Positions 24,313 through 32,051 of a DNA stretch of 52,132 nt are shown here, in pieces. Below the pieces are notes generated by a model. It made no database searches and was not told the origin of the DNA. It worked only from the letters and a program-made list of their open reading frames with translations. A program made the position numbers and the translations under genes. Origin of the DNA: Piscirickettsiaceae bacterium CG07_land_8_20_14_0_80_44_28 (GTDB taxonomy: Bacteria > Pseudomonadota > Gammaproteobacteria > Thiomicrospirales > Thiomicrospiraceae); NCBI GenBank assembly GCA_002779995.1, contig PEWX01000114.1:1-52132 (forward strand), given 5' to 3'. Every line of letters starts with the position of its first letter. The stretch's first letter is position 1.

Positions 24313-25467
24313 CTATTTAACGCTGCACAATAAAGTTGGATTTTCTTCTGAGGATAGTGCGATTTTTTCTAATGCTTTTAGCACATCGTCACTGGCGTGT
24401 TCCATGCGCTGTAAACTGGCAATGCCCTGATCATAATCACCTGCATGATAATATTCGAGTGCTTGACGGCCTTGGCTATGCACTTCTTGATGCACCGCTT
24501 CAAGCTCCTTATAACCAGGAAGTTTTGAATAACAATGCACGCCTTCACCTTGGTAATACCACTTCCCTAATCGGCAGTTATGATGGTCTGATAAGTCATT
24601 TGCCTGCAAGTGAGATACGCCCATAAAGACTTTATAAATATCCATTTTAAATACCATGTGATCCACTTTTGCCGAACTCACAAAACTGCGCAAAGCACTG
24701 GTAGAAATCACTTCTTCCATTCGACTATTGGTACTAATGAGTTTTGAAATGCTTTCATTGGCCTGATCACCTTGATTACAAAGCGATCGCGCCTCATTGG
24801 ACAAGGCCAAAATATTTTTTTGAGAGTCTTTCACATCATGTTGAATGACGGATACCAATTTTGAAATATCCGAAGTAGCTTTCGCGGTTTTTGAGCTCAA
24901 TACACGCACTTCATCCGCCACCACTGCAAAACCGCGCCCCGATTCGCCGGCCCTGGCGGCTTCAATCGCCGCATTAAGTGCCAATAAATTGGTTTGTTCA
25001 GAAATCCCTTCAATTAAGGAGACAATTCCGCCAATTTCTTCCGCCCGATTTTCTAAGGCGGCTACCAGGTTAGAGGCACTCAAAGCGACTTCACTTAGGT
25101 GATTAATGCCCTGAGTCATGATTGATAAATCAGATTGGGCTGATTGGCTGACACTAATCGATCCCATGACATCATCATGACCTGTTTTCAGGCGCTCTCC
25201 CAATTGTGCCAACGACCCTTGAAAAGTGACCACGCCTTTTGCATAGTGATCCAGTGCTTGAAAAAGGGCTTCAGCACCGGCCGATATTTTATTGTTCTCG
25301 GCTGCATCTTGACTGTCTTGCAACTGACTTTGGGTTGAGGACAACATCCCCTTTAACGCAGTGACTTCATCTTGCAAGGCTTCGGTTTCGTTGTCTTTTT
25401 CTGATAACTGGCGTCTTAACTGGGTAATTTGTTGTTTAAGTGCTTTATTTTGAAACAGTCCGAACAT
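24313..25467 (-). CDS. soluble methyl-accepting chemotaxis protein with C-terminal CZB domain
   Basis: A 384-residue chemoreceptor without a membrane segment. Residues about 5-60 are a coiled coil. The signalling hairpin carries the canonical tip '[19 protein letters not shown]' followed by '[12 protein letters not shown]'. Residues about 265-365 form a chemoreceptor zinc-binding (CZB) domain, '[15 protein letters not shown]', '[15 protein letters not shown]' and 'HQEVHSQG', with the His/Cys zinc site. CZB receptors are cytoplasmic and respond to zinc or oxidants such as HOCl. The receptor has no ligand-binding periplasmic part, so it probably senses internal state. It follows sdhE on the same strand but has its own ribosome site; no che genes are nearby. 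Confidence 0.92.
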   Translation of the reverse strand: MFGLFQNKALKQQITQLRRQLSEKDNETEALQDEVTALKGMLSSTQSQLQDSQDAAENNKISAGAEALFQALDHYAKGVVTFQGSLAQLGERLKTGHDDVMGSISVSQSAQSDLSIMTQGINHLSEVALSASNLVAALENRAEEIGGIVSLIEGISEQTNLLALNAAIEAARAGESGRGFAVVADEVRVLSSKTAKATSDISKLVSVIQHDVKDSQKNILALSNEARSLCNQGDQANESISKLISTNSRMEEVISTSALRSFVSSAKVDHMVFKMDIYKVFMGVSHLQANDLSDHHNCRLGKWYYQGEGVHCYSKLPGYKELEAVHQEVHSQGRQALEYYHAGDYDQGIASLQRMEHASDDVLKALEKIALSSEENPTLLCSVK

Positions 25468-25519
25468 AATGGCTTCTCCTGATATTGATGCTTAATAAGC
25501 AAAACAAATGCCATTTTAG

Positions 25520-25529
25520 CCAGGCCTGG
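25520..25529. repeat. CCAGGCCTGG iterated palindrome
   Basis: Perfect core in the sdhE/chemoreceptor gap, directly next to the sdhE stop codon, with TTATTTTT on the right. One of only two intergenic copies. Confidence 0.88.
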
Positions 25530-25805
25530 TTATTTTTCTAAGAAATGGGTGCGAATACGTTGAATTAAGAGGGCGTATTCCGTGGGGGCTTGTTGCGGTG
25601 ACAACAACCATTCAAACAATTGTTGGTCGTTTTTAGTTAAAAGCTGCTCGAACAACTGACGCTCATGCAGATTGTTTACATCTTCTGTCGATTTATTGGC
25701 AAGCTGCTGCCAATAAGCCATCAATAATGTCTCTACCTCGGCAAGGCCGCGCCGACAATTTAATCTCATCGCCTTTAATTGCTGAATATGTGTTGAATCA
25801 GTCAC
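25530..25805 (-). CDS. sdhE: succinate dehydrogenase flavinylation factor SdhE
   Basis: A 91-residue all-helical protein. The family signature RGxxE appears as 'RRGLAEVE' (Arg19-Gly20...Glu23), and 'EWLL' lies near the conserved C-terminal helix. SdhE promotes covalent attachment of FAD to SdhA. It lies 2 bases after sdhB and closes the sdh operon, a common gammaproteobacterial order. Length is normal for the family. Confidence 0.9.
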   Translation of the reverse strand: MTDSTHIQQLKAMRLNCRRGLAEVETLLMAYWQQLANKSTEDVNNLHERQLFEQLLTKNDQQLFEWLLSPQQAPTEYALLIQRIRTHFLEK

Positions 25806-25807
25806 GC

Positions 25808-26524
25808 CTAATCAACTTGTTTTTCTAACATTAACGACTTGAGCTGCTGAATGGCCTGGCTGGGCTTCAACCCTTTGGGACAACTGGCCGTACAGTTTTG
25901 GATATTTCGACAGCGAAAGGTTTTATAGGGATCATCCAAGCTTTCAAGGCGCTCCCGAGTGGTAATATCTCGACTATCGACCACAAAACGTCTGGCCGCC
26001 AATAAGGCTGCCGGGCCATGAAATTTATCAGGATTCCACCAAAAAGACGGACAACTGGTACTACAACATCCACATAAAATACACTCATAACTCCCATCCA
26101 GTTTTGCTCGGTCTTCCGGGCTCTGCAATAATTCATGATCCAAATCAATCGAGACACCGGCAGGTGTTGGTTTCAAATAAGGCTCCACCGTATGATAATG
26201 TTCATAGAACAAGGTCATATCAATCACCAAATCCCGAATCACCGGCAGCCCGGGCATGGGTCGAATCACCACAGGTTGAGTCAATTCTGATACCTTAGTG
26301 ATACAGCTGAGTTTGTTTTCGCCATTCACATTCATACCATCCGAGCCGCAAACCCCCTCGCCACAAGAACTTCTAAAGGTTAAACCGGGATCTTGCTCTC
26401 GCAGCTTTTCCAATGCACCTAACAACATCATTTCGTTACCAATCAACGCATCGTCTAATTCATAGTCCTGATAATAAGGTTGTTCGTCCGTTTCAGGGTT
26501 GTACCGGTAAATAGAAAAACGCAT
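25808..26524 (-). CDS. sdhB: succinate dehydrogenase iron-sulfur subunit
   Basis: A 238-residue protein. The plant-type [2Fe-2S] domain has Cys54, Cys59, Asp62 and Cys74 in 'SSCGEGVCGSDGMN...LSC'; Asp instead of a fourth Cys is also found in E. coli SdhB and is not a defect. The C-terminal domain has 'CILCGCCSTSCP' and 'CRNIQNCTASCPKG' for the [4Fe-4S] and [3Fe-4S] clusters. It carries electrons from SdhA flavin to the quinone site. Start at 26524 (MRFSIYRYN), behind TAAGGAG; an upstream ATG would add seven unlikely residues. Confidence 0.96.
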   Translation of the reverse strand: MRFSIYRYNPETDEQPYYQDYELDDALIGNEMMLLGALEKLREQDPGLTFRSSCGEGVCGSDGMNVNGENKLSCITKVSELTQPVVIRPMPGLPVIRDLVIDMTLFYEHYHTVEPYLKPTPAGVSIDLDHELLQSPEDRAKLDGSYECILCGCCSTSCPSFWWNPDKFHGPAALLAARRFVVDSRDITTRERLESLDDPYKTFRCRNIQNCTASCPKGLKPSQAIQQLKSLMLEKQVD

Positions 26525-26556
26525 AATCAGCTCCTTAGCAAACAATTCATCACAGT

Positions 26557-28344
26557 TTAATAAACACGGGGCTTAGGTTTAAAGCCCTCAACGGTCAAAG
26601 CCGTTAAGGTGACGGGTTTATAACGCACTTGGTGGTTTTCGATAAAATATAAACTGTGCTTTAGCCAATTCACATCATCTCGTTCGGTAAAATCAATCCG
26701 TGAATGGGCGCCACGGCTTTCTTCACGCAACACAGCACTATGCACTGTGGCATAGGCCAAGGTCATCAAGTTTTCTAATTCCAACGCCTCAATGCGATCT
26801 AAATTAAATGCACGACTATGATCCGATAACACCGCTTGGTCAATGCGCTGTTGAATAGGGTCAAGTTCGGCCAATAAGGTTTGCATTGAGTCAACATTTC
26901 GAAACACCCCACAGCCTTCTTGCATAGCGGTTTGTAAATCCGATTTAATCACCCCTGTGGGGTCTTTAACTTCAGTGGCGGATTGATTTTCCCATTTTTG
27001 TAACCGGGCAGCAATGAGGCTTAAATCCAGCGGTTGATCAAAAAAGTCACTGGGTTTCTGAGTTTGTAAAACGCGATCAATCTCTTGCGCCGCCGCTCGC
27101 CCAAATACCACGATATCCAATAACGAATTACCGCCTAACCGATTCGCTCCATGCACCGAAACGCACGCACATTCTCCAACAGCATACAACCCGCTAACCG
27201 GAATGGATTCGCCTTTATCATCCAGCGTCAACACTTGGCCTTTAAAATTGGTGGGGATTCCACCCATCATATAATGCGCGGTGGGATAAACCGGAATGGC
27301 ATCAGTACACATATCCAACCCGGCAAAGGTTAAGGCTAGGTCTCGAATCCCTGGTAAGCGCTGTTTAATCATCTCAGTGTCTAAATGCGTTAAATCTAAA
27401 AGCACATGATCTTTATCGGGGCCACACCCTCTCCCTTCTTTGACCTCTATGGCAATCGCACGCGCCACGACGTCACGAGAGGCTAAATCCTTAACATGTG
27501 GCGCATACTTGACCATAAAGGCCTCTCCTAACCCATTTCGAAGCACTCCGCCCTCACCGCGCGCCGCTTCGGATAACAACATACCTTTATTCGCGACGCC
27601 CGTTGGATGAAACTGCCAAAACTCCATATCTTGCAGTGGCAAGCCGGCTCTTGCGACCATCGCCAAGCCATCACCGGTATTAATTTTGGCGTTGGTATTG
27701 GTTTTAAAAAGTTGGCAGGCCCCCCCGGTGGCCATCATCACCGCATGGGCTCGAATCAATTGATATTCACCCGTTTGCATATTCATTACCACCATACCCG
27801 CAATGCGCTGCCGGTCATCTTTAACCAAGTCTATGGCAAAATACTCATTAAAAAAGGTCGTGCCCGCCTGGATATTTTGTTGATATAAGGTTTGTAAAAT
27901 GGCATGACCGGTGCGATCCGCGGCTGCACAGGTTCGAGTTGCTTGGCTTTCCCCAAAATTTCGACTCTGTCCGCCAAAAGGACGTTGATAGATTTTGCCC
28001 TGATCGGTTCTAGAAAAAGGCACACCAAAGTGCTCTAATTCACGCACAATTTCGGAGGCCTCTCGGCACATAAACTCAATCGCATCCTGGTCGCCCAGAT
28101 AGTCACTGCCCTTAATGGTGTCATACATATGCCAGTGCCAATTGTCTTCAGTAACATTCCCTAAAGCGGCATTAATGCCGCCTTGTGCAGCAACGGTATG
28201 CGATCGGGTTGGGAACACCTTCGACACCACTGCCACCCTTTGTGAAGATTGTGACAATTGCAAAGCAGCTCGCAGTCCGGCGCCGCCCGCACCGACAATC
28301 ACGACATCGAAATGAAACGTATCAATATGATCTAATGCCATCAT
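26557..28344 (-). CDS. sdhA: succinate dehydrogenase flavoprotein subunit
   Basis: A 595-residue flavoprotein with the FAD Rossmann motif 'GAGGAG' at 18-23 and covalent-FAD His49 in 'SHTVAAQGG'. Active-site segments include 'QFHPTG', 'SEAARGEGG' and 'HGANRLGGNSLLDIVVFGR'. It oxidises succinate to fumarate in complex II on the cytoplasmic face. Length and motifs match SdhA; a quinol:fumarate reductase is less likely given the SdhC/SdhD and SdhE context. It lies between sdhD and sdhB with short gaps. Confidence 0.97.
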   Translation of the reverse strand: MMALDHIDTFHFDVVIVGAGGAGLRAALQLSQSSQRVAVVSKVFPTRSHTVAAQGGINAALGNVTEDNWHWHMYDTIKGSDYLGDQDAIEFMCREASEIVRELEHFGVPFSRTDQGKIYQRPFGGQSRNFGESQATRTCAAADRTGHAILQTLYQQNIQAGTTFFNEYFAIDLVKDDRQRIAGMVVMNMQTGEYQLIRAHAVMMATGGACQLFKTNTNAKINTGDGLAMVARAGLPLQDMEFWQFHPTGVANKGMLLSEAARGEGGVLRNGLGEAFMVKYAPHVKDLASRDVVARAIAIEVKEGRGCGPDKDHVLLDLTHLDTEMIKQRLPGIRDLALTFAGLDMCTDAIPVYPTAHYMMGGIPTNFKGQVLTLDDKGESIPVSGLYAVGECACVSVHGANRLGGNSLLDIVVFGRAAAQEIDRVLQTQKPSDFFDQPLDLSLIAARLQKWENQSATEVKDPTGVIKSDLQTAMQEGCGVFRNVDSMQTLLAELDPIQQRIDQAVLSDHSRAFNLDRIEALELENLMTLAYATVHSAVLREESRGAHSRIDFTERDDVNWLKHSLYFIENHQVRYKPVTLTALTVEGFKPKPRVY

Positions 28345-28357
28345 GTTATTCCGGCCT

Positions 28358-28696
28358 CTAGTTTTGTATCAAAGATAAAGTTAAATAGAGTAAATTCAGT
28401 AAAACCAGCATCAAGCCCAACCCCAACACACTCAAACCGACTAATACTATTTTGCGTGGCAAATAATCGATTAGGATGTCTCGCATTCCCACCCAAGCAT
28501 GGACTAATATTAACAGCAACGCTAAAAGGGTTATCATCCAAAATTCGCCCGCGAGAACCGCTTGTTTAAACGCCTGCAAAGTGGCAAACGAGTGCTGATT
28601 TAAATACCAGGCCGCCAAAGGAAAGTAGAGCAATAAATAAATCGCACTGATACGCTGCCATAAATGCGCTTTTAATCCCGTTAATAACCCCGACAT
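28358..28696 (-). CDS. sdhD: succinate dehydrogenase membrane anchor subunit D
   Basis: A 112-residue protein with three membrane helices. The heme/quinone-site signature 'LVHAWVGMRDILIDYL' has the H-x3-G...D-Y spacing of SdhD. It starts at ATG 28696, which shares a base with the sdhC stop (TAATG), giving tight coupling; an upstream in-frame ATG would run deep into sdhC. Anchors SdhAB to the inner membrane and helps bind heme b and ubiquinone. Confidence 0.9.
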   Translation of the reverse strand: MSGLLTGLKAHLWQRISAIYLLLYFPLAAWYLNQHSFATLQAFKQAVLAGEFWMITLLALLLILVHAWVGMRDILIDYLPRKIVLVGLSVLGLGLMLVLLNLLYLTLSLIQN

Positions 28697-29088
28697 TACC
28701 ACAGCCTCCAAATGACCCAAACCGACCAAATAGCAAAAATCACCAATACCCCCTGCGCTGATAATTTGGCCCGATCCAATCGCGTTAACATCTGTGCAAC
28801 ATTATGCTCCATTAACAAATGGCGCAAACCGGTTAACCAATGAAAACTCAAGCTCAAGGCGCCGGCAATCACCAAAACTTTGCCTAACGGATGACTCAAC
28901 CAAGCCCAGGTTTGTTGATAACGCTCCGGTTGCAACAGTAACAAATTCAACCACACCAACCCAAAGATAAGACTGACCACCACCAGCACACCACTGATGC
29001 GATGTAAGATGGATAAAATGGCATTAAGCGGAAATCGAAAAGCCCGTAAATTCAAATAAACGGGTTTATTGCCAGGATGCTGATACAT
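28696..29088 (-). CDS. sdhC: succinate dehydrogenase cytochrome b556 subunit
   Basis: A 130-residue protein with three membrane helices. Typical features are 'RPVYLN'-like 'KPVYLNLRAFRFPLNAILSILHRISG' and the heme-ligand His region 'SFHWLTGLRHLLMEH'. Start at 29088 (MYQHPGNKP) behind AGGAG; a start at 29133 would add 15 residues without support. First gene of sdhCDABE, so the operon promoter must lie in 29089-29355. Confidence 0.93.
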   Translation of the reverse strand: MYQHPGNKPVYLNLRAFRFPLNAILSILHRISGVLVVVSLIFGLVWLNLLLLQPERYQQTWAWLSHPLGKVLVIAGALSLSFHWLTGLRHLLMEHNVAQMLTRLDRAKLSAQGVLVIFAIWSVWVIWRLW

Positions 29089-29355
29089 CAAAAGTCTCCT
29101 GTTAAAAAGTGTAAGAAATATTGGCGCAAGCAATTAACAAGCAATGAATTTTAGGGTTTTAGTATAAACCATGCTGCCTTTTATTAAATCAAAACTTACC
29201 CTGTTTTTGAATATTTACTCAAATTTAAATTTTCTGCAAAAATTACCGTAAAAATACAGTATAGTAAATTCGCAATCAGCCAATACTAAAACGTAACACA
29301 ACGCTAATTATGACTTAAAATCGACCAGGCCTGGTCATTTTTAAAGGGACAAACC
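29089..29355. promoter_or_regulatory. divergent promoter region between sdhC and the acetolactate synthase gene
   Basis: A 267-base AT-rich region that must drive sdh leftward and the acetolactate synthase gene rightward. TATAGT at 29260-29265 is a possible -10 for the rightward gene, but no matching -35 is obvious. A CCAGGCCTGG palindrome lies just before the ribosome site AAAGGGAC. Confidence 0.5.
29323..29336. repeat. CCAGGCCTGG iterated palindrome in a 5' leader
   Basis: Core 29325-29334, extended to the 14-bp palindrome GACCAGGCCTGGTC, with AAAA to the left and ATTTTT to the right. It sits about 20 bases before the acetolactate synthase ATG. As RNA it could form a short hairpin followed by U residues, but the same element inside genes argues for a DNA-level repeat. 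Confidence 0.88.
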
Positions 29356-31026
29356 ATGAAAGCATCCGATCTATTTATTAAAGCCCTTGAAGCCGAAAAT
29401 GTAAACATGATCTTTGGCATTCCCGGAGAAGAAAATCTCGACCTACTCAACTCAATTAAAGACTCCTCTATTCAGTTGATCTTAACACGTCACGAACAAG
29501 CAGCAGGATTCATGGCGGCTACCTATGGTCGATTAACCGGCAATGCCGGCGTCTGCTTAGCAACCCTCGGTCCGGGGGCTGCCAATCTGGTCACCGCTGC
29601 CGCTTATGCGAATTTAGGCGCCATGCCCATGCTCATGATTACCGGACAAAAACCCATAAAAACCAGCAAACAAGGTCAATTCCAAATTGTTGATGTTGTC
29701 GGAATGATGCGTCCCATTACCAAATACACCTATCAGATTAGCAGTGGTCACAATGTCGCTGCCAGGGTTCGCGAAGCCTTTCGCATGGCTAAAACGGAAC
29801 GCCCAGGCGCCACCCATTTAGAACTACCAGAAGACATTGCCCGTGAACCCTCTTTAGGACATGTTATCGAACAAGGCGAGCATCGCCGCCCCATTGCAGA
29901 ACAAAAAGCGATTAAAAATGCCGTTAAAATGATTGAAAATGCCAAACGACCGCTGATATTAATTGGTGCCGGCGCAAACCGCAAAACGGCCGGGCGGATG
30001 ATTCGACAATTTATCGACAAAACCGCCATTCCATTTTTTACGACCCAATTGGGCAAAGGGGTCGTGGATGAACGACACCCCCTCTATCTTGGCTGTGCTG
30101 CGTTATCGAATAACGACTTTTTACACAATGCCATTCGCGATACCGATATGATTATTAATATTGGACATGATGTAGTCGAAAAGCCGCCGTTCTTTATGAG
30201 CGAAAAGGGCTTCAAAGTGCTGCACATTAATTACACCAATGCCCAAGTTGACCCGGTCTATTTTCCGCAGGCAGATGTGATTGGCGATATTGGTAATAGC
30301 CTCTATCAACTCAAAGAAGCCATTACCCCTCAAGCCCATTGGAATTTCAAACCGTTTTTAGCGGCTAAAAATTATATTGATGACAATTTGCAACAAGGTG
30401 CTGAAGATGGCCGATTCCCGGTCTATCCACAGAGGCTGGTAAAAGACATCCGGCGCGTTATGCCGGAAGATGGCATTATCACGCTCGACAATGGTGTCTA
30501 TAAGATTTGGTTTGCGCGCAACTACCCGGCCTATCAACAAAATACCGTACTACTCGATAACGCTTTGGCAACTATGGGTGCAGGGCTGCCCTCAGCGATT
30601 GCTGCCAAACTGGTTTTTCCCAAAAAGAAAGTCATCGCAATATGTGGCGACGGCGGTTTTATGATGAATTCCCAAGAAATGGAAACGGCTGTTCGCCTCA
30701 AACTGGATTTGGTGGTCCTAGTGTTACGAGACAATGCTTATGGCATGATTAAATGGAAACAAGCCAATATGCAACTGGCAGAGTTTGGACTCGATTTTGG
30801 CAATCCCGACTTTGTACTTTATGCACAAAGTTATGGCGCGCATGGTCACCGAATCCACGAAACGAACGCTATTATACCCACCATTGAAAACTGTTTTGAG
30901 GCAGGCGGTGTGCACCTGATTGAAGTGCCAATGGATTATTCGGAAAACGACTATATCCTCAACACCCAAATTAAAGAAAAAAGCCAGCAATTGTATGAAA
31001 TGATCCACTCAAAACAGCTATCTTAG
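29356..31026 (+). CDS. alsS: acetolactate synthase, AlsS-like large subunit
   Basis: A 556-residue thiamine-diphosphate enzyme. 'FGIPGEENLDLL' and 'ILTRHEQAAGFMAATYGR' provide the catalytic Glu, and 'GDGGFMMNSQEMETAVRLKL...LRDNAYGMIKW' is the ThDP/Mg motif. Wording such as 'MITGQKPIKTSKQGQFQIVDVVGMMRP' is typical of the AlsS-type branch. It joins two pyruvates into acetolactate, for valine/leucine or acetoin formation. No regulatory small subunit (ilvN/ilvH) and no alsD is adjacent, so a catabolic or stand-alone role is possible but unproven. A clear ribosome site AAAGGGAC precedes the start. Confidence 0.85.
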   Translation: MKASDLFIKALEAENVNMIFGIPGEENLDLLNSIKDSSIQLILTRHEQAAGFMAATYGRLTGNAGVCLATLGPGAANLVTAAAYANLGAMPMLMITGQKPIKTSKQGQFQIVDVVGMMRPITKYTYQISSGHNVAARVREAFRMAKTERPGATHLELPEDIAREPSLGHVIEQGEHRRPIAEQKAIKNAVKMIENAKRPLILIGAGANRKTAGRMIRQFIDKTAIPFFTTQLGKGVVDERHPLYLGCAALSNNDFLHNAIRDTDMIINIGHDVVEKPPFFMSEKGFKVLHINYTNAQVDPVYFPQADVIGDIGNSLYQLKEAITPQAHWNFKPFLAAKNYIDDNLQQGAEDGRFPVYPQRLVKDIRRVMPEDGIITLDNGVYKIWFARNYPAYQQNTVLLDNALATMGAGLPSAIAAKLVFPKKKVIAICGDGGFMMNSQEMETAVRLKLDLVVLVLRDNAYGMIKWKQANMQLAEFGLDFGNPDFVLYAQSYGAHGHRIHETNAIIPTIENCFEAGGVHLIEVPMDYSENDYILNTQIKEKSQQLYEMIHSKQLS

Positions 31027-31088
31027 CAACCTGTCGGACTTAAGCCAATCGGCTGCTGGTGCGCACAACTTGCTGCCGGATGAGTGAA

Positions 31089-31499
31089 CTATTTCTCTAT
31101 TTTGTCGTTCGTGTCCGCTTCAGATTGAGTTGCTGTCTGTTCAGAAGCTGCTGCGGCTTCCGTTGTTTTAGCCGGTTCTGAGGATTCAGCTGTTTCAGAC
31201 GCTTCAGCCACTGATGGCGCTGTTTCAGTTGCTACCGGCCAATCGCTCATTGGATAAGGGTGTTGTTCGGTGTTATAGGTTAAAAACATCAAAATCTGGT
31301 ATTGGTATTGACTGAGACTTTCACCAAAACTGACTAATTTTTGATTGGTATCTGCGGAAAAAAGGACTTTTATAAACTGAACGATTACAACCACAAACGT
31401 CACGAATTTTGCCACACCCAAGAAAAACATAAAAATAACCATATACAACCCGCGCATCCAAGCACTGCGATCTTTATAGGGTTTTGTTGCATCACTCAT
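31089..31499 (-). CDS. DUF4389 membrane protein
   Basis: A 136-residue protein. The N-terminal part 'RSAWMRGLYMVIFMFFLGVAKFVTFVVVIVQFIKVLFS' forms one or two membrane helices, and 'LVSFGESLSQYQYQILMFLTYNTEQHPYPMSDWP' completes the DUF4389 domain. The last 50 residues are a low-complexity Ala/Glu/Thr/Ser tail without predicted structure. The function of the family is unknown. It is transcribed away from the arsR-like gene and stands alone. Confidence 0.8.
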   Translation of the reverse strand: MSDATKPYKDRSAWMRGLYMVIFMFFLGVAKFVTFVVVIVQFIKVLFSADTNQKLVSFGESLSQYQYQILMFLTYNTEQHPYPMSDWPVATETAPSVAEASETAESSEPAKTTEAAAASEQTATQSEADTNDKIEK

Positions 31500-31602
31500 G
31501 ATTAAACTCCTTTGTTAATAGAGACCAAATGGCTTCGGTATGAGTATAACACTGATTATCCTTTTTCCACCCAGCTGAATGGCTATCCCTTTTTCTAATC
31601 GC

Positions 31603-31631
31603 TTGACAATAGAATCTAGCGCTTATATCAT
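31603..31631 (+). promoter_or_regulatory. sigma-70 promoter of the ArsR-family gene
   Basis: TTGACA (31603-31608), a 17-base spacer, then TATCAT (31626-31631). The putative repressor operator begins at the -10 box, so a bound repressor would block RNA polymerase. Confidence 0.7.
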
Positions 31632-31646
31632 TGTTCGTCGAATAAC
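31630..31646. promoter_or_regulatory. operator 1 of the ArsR-family repressor (imperfect)
   Basis: The right half CGAATAAC (31639-31646) is identical to the right half of the perfect operator at 32021. The left half ATTGTTCG matches GTTATTCG at six of eight positions. It overlaps the -10 of the promoter above, which implies autorepression. Confidence 0.65.
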
Positions 31647-31662
31647 GAATAAAGGTTAATCC

Positions 31663-31998
31663 ATGAGTATTACAATATCCTGTCATGATGCAGAAGGTAT
31701 TTCAGACACCAACGATAATGCTGATTTACAAGATGATATTGCGGCTTTTGCGAAAATGAGCAAAGCGCTGGGGCATCCTGCACGGGTACAGTTATTGAAC
31801 TATTTAAATACCCATGAAACCTGTTATTTCGGTAAGTTAACCGATGTTTTGCCCCTAGCCGCGTCCACCATTTCTCAACACATCACCATTTTGAAGGAGG
31901 CGGGTTTGATTATGGGGCATGCCGAAGAAAACCGAGTTTGTTATTGCGTTAATCAAACGGCTTTAGCGCGCTATAAACAACTCGTCGCTAACTTGTAA
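31663..31998 (+). CDS. arsR: ArsR/SmtB-family winged-helix repressor
   Basis: A 111-residue metalloregulator. 'MSKALGHPARVQLLNYL' is the family opening and 'LAASTISQHITILKEAGLI' is the recognition helix-turn-helix. Cysteines that could bind As(III) or another soft metal lie in 'ETCYFG' and 'RVCYCV', plus Cys7 in the N-terminal tail. This arrangement differs from the classical ELCVCD site. It probably represses its own promoter and the flavoprotein gene behind it, since near-identical inverted repeats precede both genes. Expected inducer: arsenite, organoarsenical or another thiophilic signal, inferred from the downstream ArsO-like gene. Confidence 0.87.
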   Translation: MSITISCHDAEGISDTNDNADLQDDIAAFAKMSKALGHPARVQLLNYLNTHETCYFGKLTDVLPLAASTISQHITILKEAGLIMGHAEENRVCYCVNQTALARYKQLVANL

Positions 31999-32020
31999 AA
32001 ATTTTTTATCTAATTAATTC

Positions 32021-32037
32021 GTTATTCGGCGAATAAC
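32021..32037. promoter_or_regulatory. operator 2, perfect 17-bp inverted repeat
   Basis: GTTATTCG-G-CGAATAAC is a perfect inverted repeat around a central G, 14 bases before the flavoprotein ATG. Its half-site recurs at 31639. It is the likely binding site of the ArsR-family repressor. Confidence 0.75.
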
Positions 32038-32051
32038 AAAAGGAAAGAAAC

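Noticed and set aside
26333-26350. Apparent loss of an iron-sulfur ligand (Asp62) in SdhB
   Set aside because: E. coli SdhB also has Asp at this position, so it is a normal variant.
29323-29341. Palindrome plus T-run as an intrinsic terminator
   Set aside because: It lies just before a start codon with no gene ending upstream on that strand, and the same element occurs inside many genes.
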